A stretch of DNA of 5,674 nucleotides from an uncultured Phascolarctobacterium sp. (GTDB taxonomy: Bacteria; Bacillota; Negativicutes; Acidaminococcales; Acidaminococcaceae): contig CALCHC010000028.1 of NCBI GenBank assembly GCA_937901335.1, positions 1 through 5,674 on the forward strand, written 5' to 3'. The notes below the pieces were generated by a model. The model had not been told where the DNA came from, did no database searches, and saw nothing but the letters and a program-made list of their open reading frames with translations. The position numbers and the translations under genes were made by a program. The first letter of the stretch is position 1, and each line of letters opens with the position of its first letter. Of this stretch, positions 1 through 5,397 are shown piece by piece.

Positions 1-157
1 GGTCAGTAGCATTTTGGCTGCTGACAACAGAGTTGGTATTAAAAGGCAATCTAATACCAGTAGTTGCCACATCAGCAGGCATTACGCCATAAGTTTCTTC
101 CCAAGCAATGACGGTACCAGTTTTTGCACCAACGGCGTGAGGACATTTATTAGTCAT
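1..157 (-). CDS. Tail tube protein, N-terminal part (partial at window edge)
   Basis: Fifty-two codons are present from the ATG at 157, running off the window with no stop. The start is MTNKCPHAVGAKTGTV, followed by IAWEETYGVMPADVATTG and then IRLPFNTNSVVSSQNATD. The segment 'EETYGVMPA' followed by 'LPFN..SV..SQN.TD' is the characteristic N-terminus of Phage_tube_2-type tail tube proteins, in which 'E.tyGt.P.' precedes 'l.f.sesl....' and a strand that contacts the next ring. The protein would stack in rings to form the tail tube, the role of lambda gpV. The SD AAAGGGTG (165-172) lies 7 bases before the ATG and overlaps the end of the gpU-like gene, leaving a 15-base gap. Position after a gpU-like gene supports the call. 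A sheath protein is an alternative but would not normally start this way. Confidence 0.62.
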   Translation of the reverse strand, partial: MTNKCPHAVGAKTGTVIAWEETYGVMPADVATTGIRLPFNTNSVVSSQNATD

Positions 158-172
158 GTTATTTCACCCTTT

Positions 173-679
173 CTAAAATTCTTGGTGGCCACCGATAGAA
201 GTGTCGAGTGACCAAACGCAGAACAAAAAGCCTTGCCAAAAATGTGGGTTGTTGCCGGGCATTCCGATTACGTTCTGCTCAATTTCATTAGGTGGCATGC
301 ATCCACCCTTATATCCATTCAAAGCATCTTGGATCAGCGTCAATACTTCCGACACTCGTTGATGCCCTGCCGTGACCTGAACGCCTTCGAACACAGCATC
401 ATCTTCGTGAATAGATAGCCCGACACCAAATACCGCTTGGTACTGGTGTCTTTTTCTTTCTGCGCCTTCTGCCTTACCCATATCATGGATGAAGCAGAAA
501 GGTGCAAGGCTTTCATTGAGTAAATCGGGTTCTTGGACACCGACTAAAACGGACATCTTTTTCCTAAAATGCATTTCGCAATAACTTTGCAACGTTTCAT
601 TGGAATAGATTGTGCTGCCAAGCTTTACTGCGATATTTGTTAGATCTTCATTTTGAAGATACGAACTCATACCAATCAT
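173..679 (-). CDS. Probable tail terminator protein, gpU-like
   Basis: A 168-residue protein between the gpZ-like gene and the tail tube gene, where lambda carries gpU (131 residues). gpU forms a hexameric ring that ends tube growth and later meets the head connector. Visible features are an N-terminal helix (STIYSNETLQSYCEMHFRKK, 22-41), a strand MSVLVGV (42-48), SLAPFCFI (57-64), a charged loop (GKAEGAERKRHQYQ, 68-81), a long strand with FGVGLSIHED (84-93) and a helix EVLTLIQDALNG (111-122). This alpha-beta order, with a hydrophobic 'PF..I' strand and a C-terminal aromatic segment (HFWQGFLFCVWSL, 146-158), is compatible with tail terminators, but I cannot recognise a diagnostic signature. 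The start at 679 overlaps the preceding stop as ATGA and has GAGG 7 bases upstream; the ATG at 670 is poorly spaced. Function rests mainly on position. Confidence 0.5.
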   Translation of the reverse strand: MIGMSSYLQNEDLTNIAVKLGSTIYSNETLQSYCEMHFRKKMSVLVGVQEPDLLNESLAPFCFIHDMGKAEGAERKRHQYQAVFGVGLSIHEDDAVFEGVQVTAGHQRVSEVLTLIQDALNGYKGGCMPPNEIEQNVIGMPGNNPHFWQGFLFCVWSLDTSIGGHQEF

Positions 680-1236
680 CCAAATACCTCATACTTTCTT
701 GTGGAAGCCTTTTTAACAAAGCCATCTTTTTCAATATACTTCTTGACCTTATCAGCCATGAATGTACCGATTTGTGGTTCAACAATTTCCATTGCTGGTT
801 CATACAATGGTCTTTCCGGTACTTTGATGTGTTTCTTTTCGTCGGATAGAGGAACACCTTTACGAGCAAAATAGCCTCGCAATTGTGGTGTCACAGTACG
901 TCTTGCTCCTTCTTCTTGGATTCTGCCTTCCATGGCAGCAGTAGGAGAAGTCCAACCGATTAAGACAGCACCATTGGCATATTGATAGCCAATAGCATTG
1001 CGTAATTTACCAAGCCACGGGTCAGGAGCTTCTGCGTCAAGTTTTCGGCGTACTCTTTCAAGCGGTGTACGCTTACGCCACCTTGAAGTTATTCGTGAAT
1101 TTCGACTTAACTTCTTGATTTCACGCTGTACGAACCAACCGACACTTTTAGTCAAGCTACGAATGAAGCGTGGATTTTCCCGGAGAAAACTCTCGATGTA
1201 TGGCGTTACACTATCTCGGACATTAACCTCAATCAT
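676..1236 (-). CDS. Tail-completion / minor tail protein, gpZ- or HK97 gp10-like
   Basis: A 186-residue protein, close to lambda gpZ (192), required in lambda to make tails competent for joining to heads. It is strongly basic in the first third (REIKKLSRNSRITSRWRKR, 38-56). It then has WLGKLRNAIGYQYANGAVLI (74-93), a 'kL..aIgy...gg.v.iGw' strand pattern common to gpZ, gp10 and Mu gpG-like virion morphogenesis proteins. Next are AMEGRIQEEGARRTV (101-115), similar to the 'a..hq.G....v' segment of that superfamily, and VPERPLYEPAME (139-150), matching the typical '.PaRpfl.pA' motif. The start codon forms an ATGA overlap with the preceding gene's TGA. The SD AGAGGG (1248-1253) has a longish 11-base spacer, so translation probably relies on coupling. 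The superfamily is fairly secure; the exact lambda equivalent follows from gene order. Confidence 0.65.
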   Translation of the reverse strand: MIEVNVRDSVTPYIESFLRENPRFIRSLTKSVGWFVQREIKKLSRNSRITSRWRKRTPLERVRRKLDAEAPDPWLGKLRNAIGYQYANGAVLIGWTSPTAAMEGRIQEEGARRTVTPQLRGYFARKGVPLSDEKKHIKVPERPLYEPAMEIVEPQIGTFMADKVKKYIEKDGFVKKASTRKYEVFG

Positions 1237-1580
1237 AACGACATATACCCTCTTTCATCAGACGTTAGTTTGACTGTTACGCTACCACCAACGCTATCAA
1301 TAAGTTCAATACCAGCGACATAATATGTCTTACCTTCGTACTCAACCTTATCCTTGCGTTTAGGGTTCGGAACATCTTCAATCTTCACGGTTACGAAGCT
1401 ATTGCCAAAAACAACTGCAGTATTAGGACTACGCATGAAGCCATTGGTTTGTTGCTGTTCGCCTTCGCCAATCTCAACGATTGCGGGAATAATCACACCG
1501 TTGTAGATGATTTTTTCAGCAAAGAGGTCTTCGTTAAAGGTAGCATCCTGGATGATTTTTTTGATAAACGGGTTAGCCAT
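1233..1580 (-). CDS. Head-tail connector protein, gpFII-like
   Basis: A 115-residue protein, almost the same length as lambda gpFII (117). In lambda, gpFII sits on gpW at the end of the portal channel and provides the attachment surface for the tail. The C-terminal half resembles this family: basic PNPKRKDKVEYEGKTYYVAG (71-90), then IELIDSVGGSVTVKL (91-105). It parallels gpFII's pattern of a short strand, an aromatic 'F/YWV', a loop with DDGG-like residues and a final strand. The N-terminal 20 residues (MANPFIKKIIQDATFNEDLF) look helical. It begins after the terminator, with SD AAAGGGGG (1587-1594) 6 bases before the ATG, and ends in an ATGA overlap with the next gene. Assignment rests on length, local pattern and synteny; it could be another small neck protein of the same fold class. 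Confidence 0.62.
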   Translation of the reverse strand: MANPFIKKIIQDATFNEDLFAEKIIYNGVIIPAIVEIGEGEQQQTNGFMRSPNTAVVFGNSFVTVKIEDVPNPKRKDKVEYEGKTYYVAGIELIDSVGGSVTVKLTSDERGYMSL

Positions 1581-1606
1581 TCTATACCCCCTTTATCTCA
1601 AGTATT

Positions 1607-1645
1607 AAAAAAATAGGGGCAGAATCACCCTACCCCTATTCTTTT
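1607..1645 (-). terminator. Intrinsic terminator between decoration and connector genes, possibly bidirectional
   Basis: On the minus strand the transcript forms AAUAGGGG / CCCCUAUU (1640-1633 with 1619-1612), an 8-bp stem around a 13-base loop, followed directly by a U-run. The T-tract read in this direction is TTTTTTT (1613-1607). The stem can extend through a G-U wobble (1641/1611) and four A-U pairs. The A-rich flank also gives a T6 run on the plus strand (1642-1647), so it could stop transcription both ways. It begins 6 bases after the decoration gene stop and lies within the only notable gap of the window (1581-1650). No clear new promoter lies between it and the next gene, so downstream genes probably depend on readthrough or antitermination. 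Confidence 0.8.
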
Positions 1646-1650
1646 TTCAA

Positions 1651-1968
1651 TTACGCATTGATTTTTACCAATACTTGTTCACCAGTTGCAGCTGCAGACC
1701 AAGCAACACCAAGTTTAACAGCACCTTCGGTAGTAACAACTTTACCGCCAGAAAGGTAAACTTTAGCGCCTTGGGTAATAGCAGCGCCTGCGGTCAATTC
1801 AAACACGCCTACGGTGCTAACAGCGATAACATCACCAGTAGCGCCGCCAGCTTCAGCAACGCCATAAATGGAGCCTACAAGAACTACATCGCCAGCATTT
1901 ACCTCACCAGTGCAAGTGTAGTCCAGTCTGTCGCCTTTGCGACGATAAAAAGCTTTTTCATTAGCCAT
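1651..1968 (-). CDS. DUF2190-type capsid decoration (cement) protein
   Basis: A 105-residue protein that probably binds the outside of the expanded capsid and stabilises it, the role of gpD in lambda. It is rich in Gly, Ala and Val and predicted mainly as beta strands, with repeated 'aGdvv.vG...GVA' elements: GDRLDYTCTGEVNAGDVVLV (12-31), YGVAEAGGATGDVIAVSTVG (35-54), GVFELT (54-59), AKVYLSGGKVVTT (68-80) and a short C-terminal strand EQVLVKINA (97-105). This is the usual pattern and length of DUF2190 proteins encoded next to the major capsid gene. The SD GGAAGGGAG (1978-1986) lies 9 bases before the ATG and fills the 20-base gap after the fusion gene. An intrinsic terminator follows immediately, so this is the last gene of the high-expression capsid segment. 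In lambda the decoration gene precedes the capsid gene; here it follows. Confidence 0.8.
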   Translation of the reverse strand: MANEKAFYRRKGDRLDYTCTGEVNAGDVVLVGSIYGVAEAGGATGDVIAVSTVGVFELTAGAAITQGAKVYLSGGKVVTTEGAVKLGVAWSAAATGEQVLVKINA

Positions 1969-1988
1969 GGTTTATTTCTCCCTTCCGA

Positions 1989-3299
1989 TTAAGCTTTACC
2001 AGCATTTTTAATGATGTTGGTGGTAGACAACAGTTTTACGCCGAAATCGAGGTATATACGACCTTTCCAACCAAGGGTATCAAAGGACATTTTATGTTCG
2101 AGAATCGGAGTTTTATTGCCGTTGAGGAAGTCAACTTCCACACCTTGATTTTTGATTGCTTTGCCAAGCAAGTACCAAGCGTCAGAGCTGATTGCATCCA
2201 GTTCAGGGTCAGAAACAACTTGCAATTTGTTTTTGAACACATTGGTTACGCCAGAATGTGCAGCGTTCGGGTCAGACATGGAAGTAATGAGTTGTTCAGC
2301 TTGAGGAGCCAATGCAACAGGTACAAGCAAGGTTTTCGGCATAATACGCAATGCGTGTTTGCTATCCGGGTCTTTCATCAATCGAAGCAATTTCATAGCT
2401 TCAGACAAGGAAGCAGATGCAACAGCTGCCGGAGTACCAAGATTTACATTTTCGGTGAAAGCACCTTTAGACAATGCTTGGTATGCCATACGGTTAATTA
2501 CGATAGCCATTTTTTGAGCCATCATGAACGGAATTTCAGTCAAAACAGCTTGGTCATCGTTAATGAATGCTTGACGAGTGTAGCTGAAAGAACGACCGTA
2601 GGTATCCAAACGAACGAAGTTCTTGCTTTCTTTCAATTTTGCTTCGGTGAATTCGCCGTTTTCAGGAATTTTGATAGGTTCATCTTCCAAACCGATGGAA
2701 ACGGTGTAATTCGGACGGAAGTCTTTCAAAGTGCCTTCATACGCCCATTGTTGCCAAGTCGGTTCTGCAGAAGCGAAGCCTTGCGCAATGGTCGCACGAG
2801 TTACTTCTGCAAGCAAAGTCGGCAACATGGTAGTGGTCATTGCACGTTCGAACAAATCTGCATCATTCAATTGCATTACATCGTGTTCGCCTTTACGCAT
2901 GAGCAAATCACGAGCGATACCTTTCATACCCATATGACGGTATTTTTCTGCACCCTCAACCACATTTTCAGGTGCATAGCCTTCACGCATCAGCAAGCCA
3001 TGAGCATACAAAGAGCGAAGTGCAGTTTCGTTGGAATCATCAAATTTGATGTTAGTGGTTTTTTGCGGTTGGTTGCGTTTGGACAGAATGCCAACCAATT
3101 CGCGATTAACTTTGTTGATGTCAGAGCCATCTTTAATCCAAGCTTGGCGTTGTTCGTCTTCAACTTCATGTTCTTGGCACAAAGCAGAAATTTGAGAAAT
3201 GCGTTCACGCTCAGCATTTACACCAGCTTCGCGTTCAGCTTCAGCGTTTACTGGTTCGGATGCGGTAACTTTGGTTTCGTTTTTTTCTTCATTAGCCAT
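1989..3299 (-). CDS. Nested capsid-only product (scaffold segment plus major capsid), internal in-frame start
   Basis: Translation from the internal ATG at residue 202 of the fusion would give a 436-residue protein starting MANEEKNETK. It lacks the whole protease domain but keeps the scaffold/delta-like helix and the complete capsid region. A capsid needs hundreds of shell subunits but few proteases, so a separately initiated capsid product makes stoichiometric sense. Lambda uses a comparable in-frame nested gene, with Nu3 inside C. Support is the strong SD (3308-3314), correct 8-base spacing, a start context shared with neighbouring genes, and the placement of the start exactly at the domain boundary. 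The alternative is that only the full fusion is made and the motif is a fossil of an older two-gene arrangement. It is listed as a second product of the same reading frame, not as an independent gene. Confidence 0.55.
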   Translation of the reverse strand: MANEEKNETKVTASEPVNAEAEREAGVNAERERISQISALCQEHEVEDEQRQAWIKDGSDINKVNRELVGILSKRNQPQKTTNIKFDDSNETALRSLYAHGLLMREGYAPENVVEGAEKYRHMGMKGIARDLLMRKGEHDVMQLNDADLFERAMTTTMLPTLLAEVTRATIAQGFASAEPTWQQWAYEGTLKDFRPNYTVSIGLEDEPIKIPENGEFTEAKLKESKNFVRLDTYGRSFSYTRQAFINDDQAVLTEIPFMMAQKMAIVINRMAYQALSKGAFTENVNLGTPAAVASASLSEAMKLLRLMKDPDSKHALRIMPKTLLVPVALAPQAEQLITSMSDPNAAHSGVTNVFKNKLQVVSDPELDAISSDAWYLLGKAIKNQGVEVDFLNGNKTPILEHKMSFDTLGWKGRIYLDFGVKLLSTTNIIKNAGKA

Positions 3300-3902
3300 T
3301 TGTCTTTCCCCCTTTTTTTCTTCGGAGCCGGCATTATCTTCCGGCATAAAATAGAACGGCATACTACGACCAACCCCTACAGTAGAATCTGCAGGTACAG
3401 ATACGATACTGATTTCAAACACTTCCCAATCAACTGCAATCCATGCAGGACCAGTAATGCCGTCCATGGTAGTTTCGTTCTCGCGAACAACTTCCCACTT
3501 GTTAACACGGTAACCAACGGATACACCTTTCAAGAAGCCGTCACGAACGAGATTAAAGATTTTATCAATATCTTCGTTTTGAGCAAATTTTACTTTGGCA
3601 TAAGCTTTGCCAGCTTCCGTCCAAATGTTCACAGGCTTGCCGAGAATAGCATCGCGCTTATGATTAAAAAGCAATGGCATTACATCAGCATTGAAACGAG
3701 AAATGTTCATTGCAGTATCGTTGCAACGCAGAATTTCATCATCGCCCCACCAGTCCGGACAAGGCTCTTCACTCGCAAAAGAAAGCTCGCAAGTGCGTTC
3801 TTCTTCGTTGAAGTTTTCGAGCACAGCAGTACGATAACGCGGTAAAGCTTGCCGTTCTTCAAGTGTCATAGCTCGCAACTGCTCATCAGTCATTTTGGGC
3901 AT
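1989..3902 (-). CDS. Prohead protease / major capsid protein fusion
   Basis: A 637-residue protein joining a maturation protease to the shell subunit. Residues about 22-182 look like an HK97-type (S78) prohead protease. The expected catalytic elements are His81 in LLFNHKRD, Ser128 in GFLKGVSVGY and Glu163 in VFEISIVSVPAD, the last matching the usual 'E.S.V..PA' motif. A charged linker (about 186-205) follows, then a helical scaffold/delta-like segment with AEREAGVNAERERISQI (221-237). From about residue 285 to the end lies an HK97-fold capsid region resembling the Mu gpT-like family, with LDTYGRSFSYTRQAFINDD (432-450) and GWKGRIYLDFGVKLLS (610-625) near the C-terminus. In the family, the protease removes the scaffold segment and itself during head maturation. 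Protease-capsid fusions are a known class, so the fusion is not itself novel. It follows the portal with a 17-base overlap and is followed after 20 bases by the decoration gene. The start is set by the SD at 3912-3918. The junction carries an internal start and a slippery heptamer. Confidence 0.9.
   Translation of the reverse strand: MPKMTDEQLRAMTLEERQALPRYRTAVLENFNEEERTCELSFASEEPCPDWWGDDEILRCNDTAMNISRFNADVMPLLFNHKRDAILGKPVNIWTEAGKAYAKVKFAQNEDIDKIFNLVRDGFLKGVSVGYRVNKWEVVRENETTMDGITGPAWIAVDWEVFEISIVSVPADSTVGVGRSMPFYFMPEDNAGSEEKKGERQMANEEKNETKVTASEPVNAEAEREAGVNAERERISQISALCQEHEVEDEQRQAWIKDGSDINKVNRELVGILSKRNQPQKTTNIKFDDSNETALRSLYAHGLLMREGYAPENVVEGAEKYRHMGMKGIARDLLMRKGEHDVMQLNDADLFERAMTTTMLPTLLAEVTRATIAQGFASAEPTWQQWAYEGTLKDFRPNYTVSIGLEDEPIKIPENGEFTEAKLKESKNFVRLDTYGRSFSYTRQAFINDDQAVLTEIPFMMAQKMAIVINRMAYQALSKGAFTENVNLGTPAAVASASLSEAMKLLRLMKDPDSKHALRIMPKTLLVPVALAPQAEQLITSMSDPNAAHSGVTNVFKNKLQVVSDPELDAISSDAWYLLGKAIKNQGVEVDFLNGNKTPILEHKMSFDTLGWKGRIYLDFGVKLLSTTNIIKNAGKA
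3308..3314 (-). promoter_or_regulatory. Internal ribosome binding site within the fusion gene
   Basis: AAGGGGG lies 8 bases before an in-frame ATG at 3299 that begins ATGGCTAATGAAGAA. The decoration gene starts the same way (ATGGCTAATGAA), and the connector gene at 1580 starts ATGGCTAAC with an AAAGGGGG SD. Sharing the arrangement with two genuine starts in the operon argues that this one is used. Confidence 0.6.
3312..3318 (-). other. Candidate -1 ribosomal frameshift site, A AAA AAG
   Basis: Codons 195-198 of the fusion read GAA AAA AAG GGG, giving the heptamer A AAA AAG in the correct phase for tandem -1 slippage; this is the same heptamer used in E. coli dnaX. A slip would be followed by GGG GGA AAG ACA AAT GGC TAA, stopping at 3294-3292 and giving a protease of about 203 residues. 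A 5-bp GCCGG/CCGGC hairpin (3327-3345) lies just upstream. I see no convincing stem-loop downstream and no upstream stimulatory SD at dnaX-like spacing, so activity is uncertain. The site is seen in the sequence; its use is inferred. Confidence 0.35.
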
Positions 3903-5391
3903 TTTTGCCGTCTCCTTTCTGCGGTTCTTCGATAAGTCCCGCCATTTTTTTAAGTGCATACTCGATAATTATTTGGTCGATTTCGCCTTCGTAGTCCTTG
4001 CCTTTCTTAGCATAAATTTCTTTAAGATTAGATTGGCCAGTCTCCAACATAATCTTATTAGCAAGTGCTTCCTTGTACGGGTCAATCCAAGGTAATCCTT
4101 GACCAATAAATTCATGCTTCAAAAATTTACTTGGGTTCTCGTAAAACCCAGCAGGAACTTCCTTCAACGAAATTCTGCCACCCATAATTGCCGACTTCAC
4201 TACTTCTTCAAACACAAAATCAAGTAAATGTTCAATAATATATTGTTGTTCTTGCTCAATGGTCTTCCAGTCCTCAAGCAGGTTTTGACGTGCGCTGGAA
4301 TAATTAACCTGGCTAACATCACGGCTGACCATTTCATAAGATAAGCCATGACCAGCAGCAATTCTTCTTACAACAGCAAGGTTGAAATCTGCCAGCTCAC
4401 TACTTTGGCCAGACGGTACAAGAGTTTTTACATCTTGCCCTTCTCCCAAATATTTAATGCTACCTGGATTGATGCGCTCGCCTTTAGGTGCCTTGCTAGT
4501 ATTACCAACAACTGAACTTCCCACAACAGGTCCTGCATTCTTTTCAGTTGTAATAAAAACCGCCAAAGCAGCAGTAATTTTTTGTTTAAATCCTGCAGCG
4601 TCAAAAAATTCTTCCAAGTCCTTAATTTCATTCAAAGTACGGACGAACGGAGAAATTTCTCTAACCTCACTCGGTCTTGAGTGTTCTGCAAGGTAAATTA
4701 CACGCTTCGCAGGTATTCGCTCTGGATCCAAAAGAGTTAGTCCATCAGGGCTTGTCTGCTTGATGTAATAAGCTAACTTTTTACCATAAGCGTTGACTTC
4801 GATACCGCCAACAATGGGATTGCCAGCCTTAGATTGAATAGACAGACTTTGCAACTCGTCTACTTCAACTACTTGCAGGCGATATGGGATATTAGAACTG
4901 GAATCATAAACTTTAACCAGCAAAATACCGCCATCAACAGTTTTTCTGCGTACAATCATACGCAAAATGTCATTAAAGCTATAATTGCCAGTTACGTCAC
5001 AGTTCCCAGCGCGACACCACTCTTGCCAAACAACTTCAAGCAGATTATTCCACTCCTTGTTGTCTGTTCGCACTTGCAGGTTGAAGCCCTTGCCAACAAC
5101 ATTTCTGACCAAAGCATTCAAAATACTGTTTACGATTTCGCTATTACGCTCTAAATGACGAGCCTTCGCCCTTGCCAATTCACGGCTCGGACCATTCAAG
5201 CCTTCGGCGCTACCGTCTGCAGGGTTCCAGCCTGCAGAATTTCGCCATGTTGGAACATCTTCATATGCAGATGAAGTTGCTCTCAACAAAAGACGACTTC
5301 GCTTGCGTTCTAATGCCATTTGAGGAGCAAACAAGCCAATAAAATCGTCAAATCTTTCACCCCAAGTGGGGTTTCGTTGATTGGTAGACAA
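3886..5391 (-). CDS. Phage portal protein, lambda family (Phage_portal_2 type)
   Basis: A 501-residue portal subunit, close to the 533 residues of lambda gpB. Portals form the dodecameric ring at one capsid vertex through which DNA is packaged and ejected, and where head assembly starts. Family hallmarks are visible in order: an N-terminal region with WRNSAGWNPADG (49-60); SRELARAKARHLERNSEIVN (69-88), matching the 'R.L.RN...A..A' segment; VVGKGFNLQ (98-106); a wing/stem region with LQVVEVDELQ (172-181); RVIYLAEHSRPSEVREISPF (230-249); and the C-terminal signature GLSYEMVSRDVSQVNYSSAR (349-368) with LPWIDPYKEA (433-442). It starts with TTG, the only start available before residue 25, which may hold down expression of a 12-copy protein. 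Its last five codons and stop overlap the beginning of the protease-capsid gene by 17 bases, which suggests translational coupling. It appears intact. Confidence 0.93.
   Translation of the reverse strand: MSTNQRNPTWGERFDDFIGLFAPQMALERKRSRLLLRATSSAYEDVPTWRNSAGWNPADGSAEGLNGPSRELARAKARHLERNSEIVNSILNALVRNVVGKGFNLQVRTDNKEWNNLLEVVWQEWCRAGNCDVTGNYSFNDILRMIVRRKTVDGGILLVKVYDSSSNIPYRLQVVEVDELQSLSIQSKAGNPIVGGIEVNAYGKKLAYYIKQTSPDGLTLLDPERIPAKRVIYLAEHSRPSEVREISPFVRTLNEIKDLEEFFDAAGFKQKITAALAVFITTEKNAGPVVGSSVVGNTSKAPKGERINPGSIKYLGEGQDVKTLVPSGQSSELADFNLAVVRRIAAGHGLSYEMVSRDVSQVNYSSARQNLLEDWKTIEQEQQYIIEHLLDFVFEEVVKSAIMGGRISLKEVPAGFYENPSKFLKHEFIGQGLPWIDPYKEALANKIMLETGQSNLKEIYAKKGKDYEGEIDQIIIEYALKKMAGLIEEPQKGDGKNAQND
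3912..3918 (-). promoter_or_regulatory. Strong ribosome binding site deciding the fusion-gene start
   Basis: AAAGGAG, a near-consensus SD, lies 9 bases before the ATG at 3902. This places the true start at MPKMTDEQL rather than at the ATG at 3959, which would add 19 residues (MHLKKWRDLSKNRRKETAK), lengthen the overlap with the portal gene and has no clear SD. Confidence 0.8.
5216..5238. repeat. Perfect 8-bp inverted repeat inside the portal gene
   Basis: TCTGCAGG (5216-5223) and CCTGCAGA (5231-5238) form an 8-bp stem with a 7-base loop. It lies about 155-175 bases into the portal coding sequence, within codons for the S-A-G-W-N-P-A-D-G stretch. No T-tract follows on either strand, so it is not an intrinsic terminator. 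It may be only a by-product of the codons. Confidence 0.4.
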
Positions 5392-5397
5392 TTATGT

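Noticed and set aside
1581..1650. Possible promoter in the gap before the connector gene
   Set aside because: TATAGA next to the start codon resembles a -10 box but lies too close to the ATG to leave room for the SD, and no -35 element is seen at suitable spacing. The AT-rich bases are explained by the terminator and the SD region.
1675..1992. 105-codon plus-strand frame opposite the decoration gene
   Set aside because: It mirrors the DUF2190 gene almost exactly, has low-complexity Asn/Ser/Ala composition and no family signal; it is a shadow.
2094..3845. 583-codon open frame on the plus strand opposite the protease-capsid gene
   Set aside because: It lies wholly antisense to a convincingly conserved gene, its product is Phe/Arg/Cys/Ser-rich with no recognisable domain, and it has no matching SD or operon context. 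It is an antisense shadow caused by codon bias in the capsid gene.
3903..3959. Upstream ATG extending the protease-capsid fusion by 19 residues
   Set aside because: The ATG at 3902 has a near-consensus SD at 9-base spacing, while the upstream one has none and would overlap the portal gene further with a basic, non-protease-like extension.
4382..5154. Plus-strand frames at 4382-4696 and 4834-5154 opposite the portal gene
   Set aside because: Both are antisense to well-conserved portal segments, with no SD or protein family features.
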